Source: CAZXPG01 sp964643145
GTDB taxonomy: Bacteria > Pseudomonadota > Alphaproteobacteria > Rickettsiales > Arcanibacteraceae
Length of the DNA stretch: 47,219 bases
NCBI GenBank assembly: GCA_964643145.1
Contig: CAZXPG010000008.1
Coordinates: forward strand, 1 to 47,219
Reading direction: 5' to 3'
Shown: one piece after another, positions 1-8,710 of the stretch
Position numbering within the stretch: the first letter of the stretch is position 1
How the letters are laid out: every line of letters starts with the position of its first letter
Notes under the pieces: generated by a model
Told to the model about the DNA's origin: nothing
Seen by the model: only the letters and a program-made list of their open reading frames with translations
The model's database searches: none
Position numbers and translations under genes: made by a program

Positions 1-14
1 TTTTCAATAACATG

Positions 15-54
15 TCAGTTTTGGATAAGCAAAGCTTATCCAAAACTGAGGTTA
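15..54. repeat. Palindromic element, family P copy 1
   Basis: A perfect 16-bp stem (TCAGTTTTGGATAAGC and its complement) closes a 3-nt AAA loop and is followed by GGTTA. The same unit recurs at 8662-8702 and 23414-23456, so this is an interspersed repeat rather than a one-off terminator. No T-run follows on either strand. It lies downstream of the minus-strand Pel-like operon, next to a second repeat type. Confidence 0.8.
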
Positions 55-61
55 GAGTATA

Positions 62-181
62 GTGGTTAGTGGTAGTGTTCGCTATGCTTACAATTTACTA
101 CTCCGCTACTATAACAGTTGACAGGTGCACTCCCTCCCCCTTGAGGAGGAGGGATTTCATCTTGACCTCACTAAACTCTAC
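62..181. repeat. Inverted-repeat element, family M copy 1
   Basis: A core of about 80 nt (75-153), beginning GTGTTCGCT and running through CTACTATAACAGTTGACAGG to a C/G-rich hairpin, is closely matched by the reverse complement of 20294-20373. The flanks (AGTGGTTAGTGG and CTCACTAAACTCTA) are roughly inverted, as in the other copies. It begins right after the stop codon (182-184) of the minus-strand barrel gene. It carries no gene of its own. It is MITE-like or REP-like. Confidence 0.7.
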
Positions 182-1414
182 CTAAAACCTCCACCTTCCT
201 TGAATCCCGATATTCCTCACGGTCTGGTTACTGTATTCCTTACGGATGCTACGCGAGATGGTACCTTCAACGGCAAAGCCTGGGAGTGGCCACCAGGTGA
301 CATAGGCACCGAAGAGCGGCCCGTCATCCCCTAACCTGTCATAGGAATAGCCGCCAAACAGTTCATAGGAAAAATCCTGGCGCAACTCCTGGGAAAGGGT
401 GATGGTGAGGGAATGGATTTCGCGGCTTTCCAGTGGGAGCGGTGTAAATACAAAGCCGTCAATGGTGGTTTTTTTCTCAACATGAAACGGATGTTCGGCA
501 TCAATAGCATAATCGAGCCATAAGGCGGCATGGTGCTTCACCAGATCAATAGCCTTAAACGGCGGCAGGGTATAGCTAAGCCCGGCAAACAGGCTGGCAG
601 AATTGGCGGTATTGCTAGTGTGCGCCAGGTTATAGCGGTTAAGGGCGGCGCTGGCTGTCAGGCTCAGACGGGGCGTGAAAAGATGGGTGCGGGAAATCTG
701 GGCTTTATCTTTCCTGCCCCGGTCGGCCACTTCCTCAACAAAATCCCAGTTAGGACGTTGCAGGTTCAGTTCCACACTGGTTGCGCCGCAATTATCCAGC
801 CAGTTATGCCACACCCCTATGCCTGCCACCGATTCTGCCATAAACAACGAAAGTGACGAATGATTGCCATTATCTTCCGTATAGTCGCCATAAAACTCGG
901 CACGGGTATTTTCGCCCGTATAGGGGCCACCCTGGCCGTTGGTATGAATCAACCAGTCCACCTCTGCGCGGTCATGCTCGACATTCATGCCAAGTGCCAG
1001 TGCATTATTATAGGGAATAGCGGCATCAAGCCGGGTAAGCTGTTCGGTCAGGTAGTCACCTGATTCGCGGGTGTTATGGCTTATTGCCGCATAGGGTTCG
1101 GTTTTCATAGCACGGTTTCGCAAGCTTTGCGCGGTTTCACTATCGGGCGCAAGCGCAAGCAGACGGTTAATCAGCCTAATACTTCTCCCCCGGTAACCAG
1201 ATTGCAGATATGCATCCGCTTCTGCCTCAAGCACAGCCTGCGTATCAGGATAGTCATTTTTCAGCGATTCCAGCAGCCGGATTGCCTTGCCGTTCTGGTT
1301 GGTTTGTAAATAGAGATTGGCCTGGGTCAGCTTAACACGCAACGCGTCATCATCATCCGCAAAGGCAGCAAGCGGGAGCAGCAGGAGCAACAATAGCAAC
1401 AGCACACGCACCAT
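182..1414 (-). CDS. PelB-type outer-membrane beta-barrel protein (split C-terminal part)
   Basis: The 410-aa product has a strong signal peptide (a run of leucines, then LPLAAFA before DDDD). TPR-like helices follow at about 25-105, and the rest is an amphipathic beta-rich domain ending in GRWRF, a terminal aromatic residue typical of outer-membrane barrels. In known Pel systems PelB is a single protein with periplasmic TPRs and a C-terminal barrel that exports the polysaccharide. Here the barrel is its own gene. It starts directly after the stop of the TPR gene, whose last codons contain GGAGGAAAG as its ribosome site. The role as export porin is inferred from fold and neighbours. PgaA- or BcsC-like barrels are the alternative. 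Confidence 0.65.
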   Translation of the reverse strand: MVRVLLLLLLLLLPLAAFADDDDALRVKLTQANLYLQTNQNGKAIRLLESLKNDYPDTQAVLEAEADAYLQSGYRGRSIRLINRLLALAPDSETAQSLRNRAMKTEPYAAISHNTRESGDYLTEQLTRLDAAIPYNNALALGMNVEHDRAEVDWLIHTNGQGGPYTGENTRAEFYGDYTEDNGNHSSLSLFMAESVAGIGVWHNWLDNCGATSVELNLQRPNWDFVEEVADRGRKDKAQISRTHLFTPRLSLTASAALNRYNLAHTSNTANSASLFAGLSYTLPPFKAIDLVKHHAALWLDYAIDAEHPFHVEKKTTIDGFVFTPLPLESREIHSLTITLSQELRQDFSYELFGGYSYDRLGDDGPLFGAYVTWWPLPGFAVEGTISRSIRKEYSNQTVRNIGIQGRWRF

Positions 1415-4108
1415 TTACTTTCCTCCTTTAAGCACCCGTTCTGCCTCATGGAACAGATGGTTGTCTATCAGCATATTGGCAAAATCGGCACGCAAGGCGT
1501 TATTGCCTGGCTGCTCCTGAAGAAGTTGGCGGTAGAGGGTAGTGGCTTTCTGCACCATGCCCAGCCTAGTGAAAATATAGGCTTCCCGGCTGCGGGTGAT
1601 GAAGTTCTGCTCTGGCAGGGCAATAAGTGCATTCACCGCACGCTGGTAATAGGGAACAGCTTTATCCCTCTCTTGTCTGTGAACAAGTATATCCGCATAG
1701 GCCATATGGATTTCGGGTGTGCCTTCTGCCAGTTGCAGGTAGCGGTCGAGATAGTGCCAGGCTTTATTCATGTTGCCCTGGGTGAAATAATATAAGCCAA
1801 GCGGCTCAAGCACGGCGGTGTCATCGGGAGAAATGGCAAGCAGCTGGGTGAGCGGCTTTTCGGCAATGGCACCTAAGCCTTCGGCAATAGCAAGCATAGC
1901 CAGCTTCCGGCAGCGCGCGGGGGAGCAGCCTTTATCCAGTGTGTTTTTTAGCACCCTTGCAACCCTTGGCCTGGCCTTCAGCGCAATGAGCGCGTCAATA
2001 TAACGATCGGTGACATCCGGGCTTGCCAGGCTACCTTGCCGCGCCTCCACCAGCGTAACAATGGCTTCATCCTCATGCAGCCTGTGCAGATAGTCAAGCC
2101 AGAGAGGAAATGCGCTATCAGTGCTGGCTGCTGCCCGCGTTTTCAACCAGTTGCTAGTGGCAGGGTCAGGATTCTTGCCCGCCAGGAACAACAATTCTTT
2201 CACCGCATCGCTGTCTGGTTCCGCCTCTTGCGCCAGTGCGAAAAATACCGCCTGCGCCTTTTCCCTATAGCCTGCATTAAGCAACAGATAACCTGCATCC
2301 ATTTTTGCTTCCATAGACACATCTTGGCGCGCCAGTAAGCGATCAACGGCTAGGAAGAAGCCGGATTTATGGGCAGAAAGCATACTTCCCTGATGCGTTG
2401 CCAGCATAGCGGAAACAACGTCCAGATAGACCTGCTCTACGGGTTTATGTGCCAACACGGCCTCATCCAGCAGGATAAGCGCCTCCTTATAATGCCCGCC
2501 AGCAAGCAACGCATCGGCAAGCTGCATACGGTTTTCATCATTTTTTTCCTGTGCGTAGAGTATCTTCGCCAGTGTCAGGGTGATGGCAGGCTGCCGGTAT
2601 GTTTCCGCGATACCGTAACAATCAGCAAGCAGCGAATGTTGCGCCCTAACCCTGCCTGCCTGACTGATGAGCAACGCCTTATCGCCACTGCCAGCCGCTA
2701 GCAGCAACAGCACTTCGCCTGCTTTACTGCCTTCCTGCTGCGCTACGTCCTGGTAAGCAGCAATACCCGCTTGCGCCTGATGCACCGCCAGATACATTGC
2801 GGCAATATCGGCAGGTTCTATGATGTTCAGCACTGTTGATGCGGGAAAGCGGCTGGCCAGGTGAAAAAGGGGCAGATATTGCTTGTTAAGCGCATAAATC
2901 TTTAACAACATCCGTTGCTGTTTAGGCGGCAGAGGCATATCGGCAAAACGCGCCAGTGAGGCCAATGCCGTGGCGGATGGGTGTTCTGCCGCGTTAAGCA
3001 CAGTGGCAAGCAGCGGCGTAAATGCCAATTGCTCGCGCAGATTGGCATGTAGTGCCGCAAGAAGCGGCATGTTATGGGTGAGAAGGGCAATGGAGGCGGC
3101 AGACATAAGCGTTTCTTCGGGTATAGTGTTAAGCGGTACGGTACGTGCCATGCGGATGAGCAATGCGCCATCTTGCTCGGTTAAAGCCAGGTCAAACAGC
3201 ATTTCCGGCAGGCTGCCCGGCATCTGTTTCTTTTCAAGCTGCACAAGCAGCCGTTCCTTTGCCTCCCGCTTCTTGCCCGCAGCTAAAAGACAGGTGAGAT
3301 ATTCCTCCAGAAAGGCGGGGTGCTCTGCCGCATCCTTGACAAAAGGCAAGGCAAAATGAAGCGCAAGGGTTGTCTCTCCCTCTAAGCGGAACAGGGCCAT
3401 AATCCGCGCCGCTTCACCGCTCTTAGAGTGCTTCTCCAGGTATATAGAAGCAATGCTGAATGCCTCTTCCTTATATGTATTTTCTATCAAGAGCTTCAGC
3501 AGAAGCTGGATTGAATCTTGGCTAACTTCCTCATTCTTCGAGTGAAACAGTTCTTTCAGTACATGGATAGCTTCCCTCGCTTTGCCTTGCGTGGCATAAA
3601 GATAGCCAAGCATAAAGTAATCCTGCTCAAGCGCGCTATAGCCCGGGCTAGCAATCAATTGCTCTAAGGCCAGTTGCCGGACATCATCCCGTGCCAGGAA
3701 ATCAGCCAGTGCCAGCAACGCGCGGAAGAGTTCCTGCGAGGGGGCGAGTGTAGCCTGCTGCTTGAGGTTTAAAAGATAATCCTCCATCCGTCCGACTGAC
3801 TTATACAAACCACCCAGTTGTTTAAGGGCAGCGCTATTATCCGGGTGTAGGGCAACAAACCGTTCCATCACTATAATGGCACTGGCACTATCGCCATATT
3901 CCAGGTAAAGCCGGGAAAGCGGCACAGCCACATCCAGCGAAAAATCGCCGTTCTTTGCCTGCATCCGGTAGGTGGCAAACGCTTCCTTTACATCCCCATC
4001 TTCCATCTGCATCAACGCCACATCGTTTTTATTCGGGATAATATACAGGCTGGCAGCAAGCGCCCCTAGGGCAACCAGTAAACTGATGTAATAATAACGT
4101 GTTGGCAT
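1415..4108 (-). CDS. PelB-type TPR scaffold protein (split N-terminal part)
   Basis: This 897-aa protein has one N-terminal membrane segment (about residues 5-26) followed by TPR-like helical repeats over nearly its whole length and no beta-barrel. That matches the N-terminal and middle parts of Pseudomonas PelB, which sits in the periplasm and holds the deacetylase at the export pore. The start follows AAGGA six bases downstream of the deacetylase stop. The gene abuts the barrel gene (TAA then ATG), so the two are probably co-translated. The long TPR array with an anchor is directly visible. The assignment to Pel export comes from the adjacent PelA-like genes and separate barrel. It could instead serve another synthase-dependent polysaccharide. 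Confidence 0.65.
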   Translation of the reverse strand: MPTRYYYISLLVALGALAASLYIIPNKNDVALMQMEDGDVKEAFATYRMQAKNGDFSLDVAVPLSRLYLEYGDSASAIIVMERFVALHPDNSAALKQLGGLYKSVGRMEDYLLNLKQQATLAPSQELFRALLALADFLARDDVRQLALEQLIASPGYSALEQDYFMLGYLYATQGKAREAIHVLKELFHSKNEEVSQDSIQLLLKLLIENTYKEEAFSIASIYLEKHSKSGEAARIMALFRLEGETTLALHFALPFVKDAAEHPAFLEEYLTCLLAAGKKREAKERLLVQLEKKQMPGSLPEMLFDLALTEQDGALLIRMARTVPLNTIPEETLMSAASIALLTHNMPLLAALHANLREQLAFTPLLATVLNAAEHPSATALASLARFADMPLPPKQQRMLLKIYALNKQYLPLFHLASRFPASTVLNIIEPADIAAMYLAVHQAQAGIAAYQDVAQQEGSKAGEVLLLLAAGSGDKALLISQAGRVRAQHSLLADCYGIAETYRQPAITLTLAKILYAQEKNDENRMQLADALLAGGHYKEALILLDEAVLAHKPVEQVYLDVVSAMLATHQGSMLSAHKSGFFLAVDRLLARQDVSMEAKMDAGYLLLNAGYREKAQAVFFALAQEAEPDSDAVKELLFLAGKNPDPATSNWLKTRAAASTDSAFPLWLDYLHRLHEDEAIVTLVEARQGSLASPDVTDRYIDALIALKARPRVARVLKNTLDKGCSPARCRKLAMLAIAEGLGAIAEKPLTQLLAISPDDTAVLEPLGLYYFTQGNMNKAWHYLDRYLQLAEGTPEIHMAYADILVHRQERDKAVPYYQRAVNALIALPEQNFITRSREAYIFTRLGMVQKATTLYRQLLQEQPGNNALRADFANMLIDNHLFHEAERVLKGGK

Positions 4109-4113
4109 AGGGC

Positions 4114-6303
4114 TTATTCCTTTATTTTTTCCACGATAATCTCCAGCGGCTGGAGGGCCAAAAGGTCAAGCTGCAAGGCCAGTTGTTTTTGCTTAGCGGT
4201 GGCCACAAGCCTATAGCCCCCTGCCCGCACTTGGTAGCTGCCATCTTCCGGTACATGCCAGCGCATATCGCCTGCACCAAAACCAGTAGTAGTAAAGCGG
4301 AAGCCGGTGTCCTTATGCGTAAGGCCACTAATCTGCCAGCGGCTTTCAATCAGATAGGGGTTGGGGCTGTCTGCTTCCTGGCCAGATAAAGGAAGAGGCT
4401 TCAGGGTCACAACAGGAGACGTTGCCGCCTGGTCAAGATAGACATAGAGGCTGCCCTGGAAATGGCGTTGCCCGATCACGCCGGACGAACGGGCAAGATC
4501 CACCGTCTGCAAGGTGGCATGGTCAAAGCGTAGCGTATTCAGTGCACCGCGCTGTGTGACACGCCAGCTATTTTCCCCAAGGGGAATAAGTTTGGTGCTA
4601 TAGAACCCTTCCGCAATGGCGGCAAACTGGCTGGCAGGAATAGGGGCAACCGGCTGGGCTCTAGCATAATCGAGGTTGGAAAGCACCGCATGTAAGCCTG
4701 CCAGCTTCTCGCCGGAATAAATATGATAGTAAATATTCAACGGCTTAATCCGCACCGGGGTTTCCGTGTTCTTCAGGCTGGTTTTCAGCAAGGTAAACCC
4801 ATAGAAGCGCCCGTTCCATAAATCAGTATAGGTGTTCTCATTGCTGCTTGAGGCATAAATCTGCAACTCCTTTCCTACCCTGCGGCCAATAGGGGCCACG
4901 GATGCATAGGAAGGATATTCACTGTCAAATCGGCTATCACCCCCATTGATATTGTGAAGCCCGGCCTGGCGTGTTAATGCCACTGCCTGTTCCCAGGGCA
5001 GGCAATTGCCCGGCCAGTTGAGAATTTCTACTTTTTTCCCGGCAGGAAGCAACGGTGTTATAGCGGCAACCGAGCCGGCAACCTCCCTATTAATATCAAA
5101 CGGCTTACGGGCATAAGCCCTGGGGGTGGTGTATCCATGCGGTAACTCCCCCTCTGATGGGGCTGTTTTCTCCCACAGCAAGCGGGTGCTTTCACTCTCC
5201 CAACCGCCATCCGGGTAACGATCCAGATAGGGATATTCTTTCCGCCAGTCGCCGCTGGCAAAGAACTGCCAGTAGAACGGGTGGCTATAGGTATGGCTGC
5301 CTGCCTCAATGTTAGGCAAAGCGAAAAAGGCTTTGGCAACACGGCTGCTTTCCGGGGTGCCACTCCATGCGGGGTCAATATCCGCACCAATTAACGTTAA
5401 GGTGAGCGGCAGATCGGGATAGGCTTTGGCCACGCGTTCCATGATGACTTCAGAAGCCAGCATATGGCGTTTCTTATAGGCCTCAATCTGCGAATAGTTG
5501 TTCCAGCCATCCCCATCAATATGGCTGTAGAAGATGCGTCTGCCAGCCAGGGTGGTGGTATCGGGTTTGGGCAGGCTATCAGTGGCAAAAGCCCGGCTGA
5601 AGAAACGGAAGGGGTTAATATACCACTGGCGAATTTCCTCCTCTTTGGTGTCATGGAAGGAATGGCTGTAGCCATCCGCCACATAGCCGCCATGCGGGCC
5701 GGTTAGCACCAGCGGATTGCCATCTGATCGAAGCACAGCAGTAACCTGGCTGTCCAATACGTCCACAATCAGATAGGCCGGTTTGATGCCATTTATCTGT
5801 TTCCCCGGCAGGAACATAGAGGCTTCCTGCACCGAAAGGGTGGTGCTATAGGTGAAATTCACCCAGCTAAGGTTGGTATGTAAGCCAAGCCTGTGCAGGA
5901 AAAAATTAATGCTGCTGAGCGGTGTGGGCTTGCCTTTACTATCCTCAAAAAATGCTGGATTGCCGAGTATCACAAACTGCTTTCCTGCATCAACCATTTC
6001 TGCTGCCCAGCGCAGATAGCGTTCAGGGTGAGGGATACGGGTTTCGGTAGTAAACCAGCTTAACACACCACGCACATCCGAACGCTGCGAAACGGCGGGC
6101 AGCGGTGCCTGAATATCATGATATTCCAGTATAATCCCCAGATGGTTAAGTGGCATTTCCGCCATACTATGCGCCATGCTCTGTTCCATACTCGTCACTT
6201 TACTGTCATAAAACGCGATCACTGTGCGGGCAAGCGGCAACGCATCGGCATTGGCAGGAATGGGCAGAAAAAGGAAGAAAAGCAGTATGAGGATAGGCGG
6301 CAT
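4114..6303 (-). CDS. PelA-type polysaccharide deacetylase
   Basis: The 729-aa product has a signal peptide (about 1-19). An N-terminal region of unknown fold is followed by a CE4-like deacetylase domain. Visible metal and catalytic motifs are SHIDGDGW (H261, D263, D265) and GSHTYSHP (H337, H341). These match the DxD and HxxxH pattern of PelA, which removes acetyl groups from the GalNAc/GlcNAc polymer in the periplasm. A later stretch (GGDSRFD, then APIGRR and SSSNENTYTDLWNG) also resembles PelA, and the C-terminal part is beta-rich and possibly carbohydrate-binding. Unlike Pseudomonas PelA it lacks the N-terminal glycoside hydrolase, which is the next gene upstream. Operon order and the six-base gap to the TPR gene support the assignment. 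Confidence 0.75.
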   Translation of the reverse strand: MPPILILLFFLFLPIPANADALPLARTVIAFYDSKVTSMEQSMAHSMAEMPLNHLGIILEYHDIQAPLPAVSQRSDVRGVLSWFTTETRIPHPERYLRWAAEMVDAGKQFVILGNPAFFEDSKGKPTPLSSINFFLHRLGLHTNLSWVNFTYSTTLSVQEASMFLPGKQINGIKPAYLIVDVLDSQVTAVLRSDGNPLVLTGPHGGYVADGYSHSFHDTKEEEIRQWYINPFRFFSRAFATDSLPKPDTTTLAGRRIFYSHIDGDGWNNYSQIEAYKKRHMLASEVIMERVAKAYPDLPLTLTLIGADIDPAWSGTPESSRVAKAFFALPNIEAGSHTYSHPFYWQFFASGDWRKEYPYLDRYPDGGWESESTRLLWEKTAPSEGELPHGYTTPRAYARKPFDINREVAGSVAAITPLLPAGKKVEILNWPGNCLPWEQAVALTRQAGLHNINGGDSRFDSEYPSYASVAPIGRRVGKELQIYASSSNENTYTDLWNGRFYGFTLLKTSLKNTETPVRIKPLNIYYHIYSGEKLAGLHAVLSNLDYARAQPVAPIPASQFAAIAEGFYSTKLIPLGENSWRVTQRGALNTLRFDHATLQTVDLARSSGVIGQRHFQGSLYVYLDQAATSPVVTLKPLPLSGQEADSPNPYLIESRWQISGLTHKDTGFRFTTTGFGAGDMRWHVPEDGSYQVRAGGYRLVATAKQKQLALQLDLLALQPLEIIVEKIKE

Positions 6304-6322
6304 GGCGGTAGCGTGTGCATGA

Positions 6323-6430
6323 AGTGATTAGAGTTTAGCGTTTAGCGTTTAGTGGTGGTGTTCGCTTATGCTCACAAGCTTTATTATTTACATAGGCACT
6401 ACACTCTAACCACTAACCACTCATCACTCA
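6323..6430. repeat. Inverted-repeat element, family M copy 2
   Basis: Flanks AGTGATTAGAGTTTAG and the inverted ACTCTAACCACTAACC...ATCACT enclose GTTCGCTTATGCTCACAA. That is the same GTGTTCGCT-x-TGCTCACAA signature seen at 75-92 and near 20240 and 20365. The copy is shorter than the others and lacks the C/G-rich centre. It fills the gap between the hydrolase and deacetylase genes, and its edge overlaps the hydrolase stop codon. Confidence 0.6.
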
Positions 6431-7264
6431 CTCCGGTTCTGCAACAATTTCATCCAGCCCAATGGTTGCCACATAGGGGATAAAACCGTTCTTGCGTTGT
6501 TCCTGATAGATCATGGTGAGGGCTTTAGGGTCATTTTTGTTACAGTAGTCGAGCGTATAGACCATCAGCTGCGGATTGAGCTTTTGCGCGGCTTTTAACA
6601 TCCGCACCTGCTCCTGGTAGAGAGATGCCTCCACCGGCTTGTAGGTTTTATGGGCAAAATCATAGCTGGCGTAAATCGATTCCCCTAGCACCATATCAAT
6701 CGTGCCAGCTACGCGTGGCAGCAACGGATAAGCGCGATTGAGCATCATTTTCATCTGCGGGTAATGCAGCCTGAGCGTCTCAATAAGACGCAAGGCCGCC
6801 TCCCCCATCCCGGCATAACGCTTAGGATATTCACGCTCAAGCTCGATGGGCGTATCCAGTGTATCAATGAAAATGCCGTGAAACCCTTGCGCCAGAATAT
6901 CCGGCACCAGCTGTTCCACCACCCTCTTCTGCCACAGAGGGTTGCGTATATCCACAGTGTAACTGCCCTGCCAGTTGGGATTCTCGGCAATCAGCAAATG
7001 GTTATCCGCTACCTCATGGAAATAGGAGCGGGATGTCGATACCTCTCCGAGGCTTAGATAGCCAAGCAGCATTTTCTGTCGGGCAAGCAAGGGTTCAAGC
7101 TGTGGGTGGGCATCGCTATCTAGCACCAGCAACCCATAAGGTGAAAGCACTTCTATTGGCGCACTAGCTGCGTAATAGACGGCGAACTTTTCCGGTTGAC
7201 GGGCGCTCGTTGGCAAGGCGAAGCCGCCAATCACAAGGGTAAGTGAGAGAAGGAGCGATTTCAT
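6428..7264 (-). CDS. PelA-type glycoside hydrolase (GH166/GH114-like TIM barrel)
   Basis: The 278-aa secreted protein has a signal peptide at about 1-21. It shows the hallmarks of the endo-alpha-1,4-galactosaminidase group: LLGYLSLGEVS, then GFHGIFIDTLDTP (D134), and MVLGESIYASYDF (E195) near the C-terminus. In Pseudomonas this domain forms the N-terminus of PelA and cleaves Pel. Here it is a free-standing gene. It overlaps the epimerase gene by four bases (ATGA), so it is the second gene of the operon, and it is separated from the deacetylase by a repeat element. Residue roles are assigned by analogy. The fold family is fairly secure, and the precise substrate is inferred. Confidence 0.7.
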   Translation of the reverse strand: MKSLLLSLTLVIGGFALPTSARQPEKFAVYYAASAPIEVLSPYGLLVLDSDAHPQLEPLLARQKMLLGYLSLGEVSTSRSYFHEVADNHLLIAENPNWQGSYTVDIRNPLWQKRVVEQLVPDILAQGFHGIFIDTLDTPIELEREYPKRYAGMGEAALRLIETLRLHYPQMKMMLNRAYPLLPRVAGTIDMVLGESIYASYDFAHKTYKPVEASLYQEQVRMLKAAQKLNPQLMVYTLDYCNKNDPKALTMIYQEQRKNGFIPYVATIGLDEIVAEPE

Positions 7265-8196
7265 GCCGCTGCCCTCTGCCTGGCAGTGCCCATTAACTGG
7301 GCAATTCCCTCCTCAAGTGCGGTAGTACGATGCACATTCAGTTTTTTCTGTAGTTTTTCTGGACTGCCAATAGAAACGCCAATATCCCCCAGACGCGGCG
7401 GCATATAGCGGCGCATGGCAGGCCGGTTGGCATAATGTTCAATAATATCCGCCAGTTCATTGATAGAGGTGGCGTTGCCAGTGCAGAGGTTAATAACATC
7501 ATAACCCTCACTCACATGTGTCATGGCAGCAATAAAAGCATCGACAGCATCACGGATATAGACAAAATCACGCACCTGCTCGCCATCACCATAAATTGTC
7601 ACCGGCAGCCCGGCTGCAATACGGTAAGTGAAAATGGAAATAACGCCGGAATAGGGAGAGTGCGGGTCTTGCCGTGGGCCATAAATATTAAACGGCCTGA
7701 GGCCAATAGTGGGGACATTATGCACAAGCCAGGCAATACGGGCATGCAACTCACAGCTTAGCTTATCCGCCCCGTAAGCAGTGAGCGGGTTTGCCAGCGA
7801 ACGTTCTGTTAAGGGAACATCGGGGTTATTGCCATAGATCGCCGCAGATGACGCATAGATAACCGGTGGTTTGTGCGGCAAGCGGCTAACGGCCTGCAAG
7901 ATATTTACTGTTGCGGTGACATTCACCCGATGTGATGCCACCCATTCCGTAATAGATTGCTCTACTGATGCAATGGCAGCTAAATGGAAACAGCCATCTA
8001 TGCCAGTGCAGGCGTGTTTGGCGGTGGCATAATCGGTAGCATCCCCTAAAATAAATTCGGCTTGTGCGGGTATGTGTTCTTTTGTGCCGGTAGAAAGATT
8101 ATCTAAGATGACGACATGGTGCCCCTCCGCCACCAGCGTATCTGCAAGATGGGAGCCAATAAAGCCACAACCACCGGTAATAAGATATTTTGCCAT
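7261..8196 (-). CDS. NAD-dependent sugar-nucleotide epimerase (PelX/GalE-like SDR)
   Basis: This is an extended SDR of 311 aa. It has the Rossmann motif GGCGFIGSHLADTL at the N-terminus, ASSAAIYG, the catalytic YGADK, and GLRPFNIYGPRQDPHSPYSG typical of UDP-sugar 4-epimerases. In some pseudomonads a UDP-GlcNAc C4-epimerase (PelX) is encoded beside pel and supplies UDP-GalNAc. First position in the operon, with a four-base overlap into the hydrolase gene, points to the same precursor-supply role here. A good ribosome site (GGGGAA) precedes the ATG. A role in LPS sugar supply cannot be excluded. Confidence 0.7.
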   Translation of the reverse strand: MAKYLITGGCGFIGSHLADTLVAEGHHVVILDNLSTGTKEHIPAQAEFILGDATDYATAKHACTGIDGCFHLAAIASVEQSITEWVASHRVNVTATVNILQAVSRLPHKPPVIYASSAAIYGNNPDVPLTERSLANPLTAYGADKLSCELHARIAWLVHNVPTIGLRPFNIYGPRQDPHSPYSGVISIFTYRIAAGLPVTIYGDGEQVRDFVYIRDAVDAFIAAMTHVSEGYDVINLCTGNATSINELADIIEHYANRPAMRRYMPPRLGDIGVSIGSPEKLQKKLNVHRTTALEEGIAQLMGTARQRAAA

Positions 8197-8513
8197 AAGT
8201 TCCCCATTGTTTTTTACGTAATAATACTAGCATAAAGAGTGCATTTTTTAGTGTGTATGACGGGAGCATACTCGCTTTGTGGGCAAACGGAGTATAAGCA
8301 TCTTTTTCATTATGGTGCGCATTCGTGATGTCACTTAACCGATACACAACAGATGGTTCTATCTCTTTTATCTGCCTTTGTGGAAAAGCCTAACGGCTTG
8401 GCAATAAATCTACTATGCCGTTCCTTGGTAAAACCATAAATACACTATAATTGTAAATAATTACAGTACAACAATAATAAAACGTTTATATAAGGGCGAA
8501 GGAAGGAAAGGCG

Positions 8514-8588
8514 GTGGCGATAAGGCAATCGCGTTTTGGCACGGAAATTGATAAAACCTATTCCCAAAAAGGAAAAGACCGCTTATAG
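8514..8588 (+). CDS. Possible 24-residue leader peptide or small protein
   Basis: A GTG start preceded by a purine-rich stretch (AAGGAAGGAAAGGCG) opens a 24-residue frame ending KGKDRL before TAG. It has four lysines but no run of any one amino acid, so a classic attenuation leader is not obvious. It lies about 120 bases upstream of asd on the same strand. Support is only the good ribosome-site-like sequence. It may be chance. Confidence 0.2.
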   Translation: MAIRQSRFGTEIDKTYSQKGKDRL

Positions 8589-8661
8589 TGAGGGTCATGT
8601 ACCTAGGCTAGGAAGCCAAAGGCTTCTTATCTTGGGATTAACATTATTTTAGAGTATCATG

Positions 8662-8702
8662 CCAGTTTTTTATAAGCCGCGCTTATCAAGAACTGAGGTT
8701 AA
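8662..8702. repeat. Palindromic element, family P copy 2
   Basis: This is a diverged copy of the P palindrome: CCAGTTTTTTATAAGC-CGC-GCTTATCAAGAACTGAGGTTA, with mismatches in the middle of the stem. Its right edge runs straight into AAGGAATATC and the asd ATG, so asd's ribosome site abuts or overlaps the element end. The hairpin could affect asd translation. Confidence 0.7.
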
Positions 8703-8710
8703 GGAATATC

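Larger units (their letters stand above)
8197..8710. other. Divergent intergenic region between the epimerase and asd
   Basis: No gene of ordinary size is visible in these 514 bases. AT-rich promoter-like DNA occurs at 8430-8495 (TATAAT at 8446-8451 and TATATA at 8487-8492, neither with a good -35). It also holds a 25-codon reading frame at 8514-8588, a small hairpin at 8612-8626 (GAAGCC/GGCTTC with a TTATCTT tail) and palindromic element P2 directly before asd. AAGCCTAACGGCTT near 8390 is another short inverted repeat. A small RNA in 8500-8640 is possible but not shown. Confidence 0.5.

Noticed and set aside
15..54. Palindrome P1 as a simple terminator
   Set aside because: No T-run follows, and the same unit recurs twice elsewhere, so a repeat family is the better reading.
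182..8196. Assignment to PNAG (pga) or cellulose (bcs) export
   Set aside because: The deacetylase and hydrolase motifs follow PelA more closely than PgaB, and there is no PgaC or BcsA. It is kept only as an alternative for the barrel.
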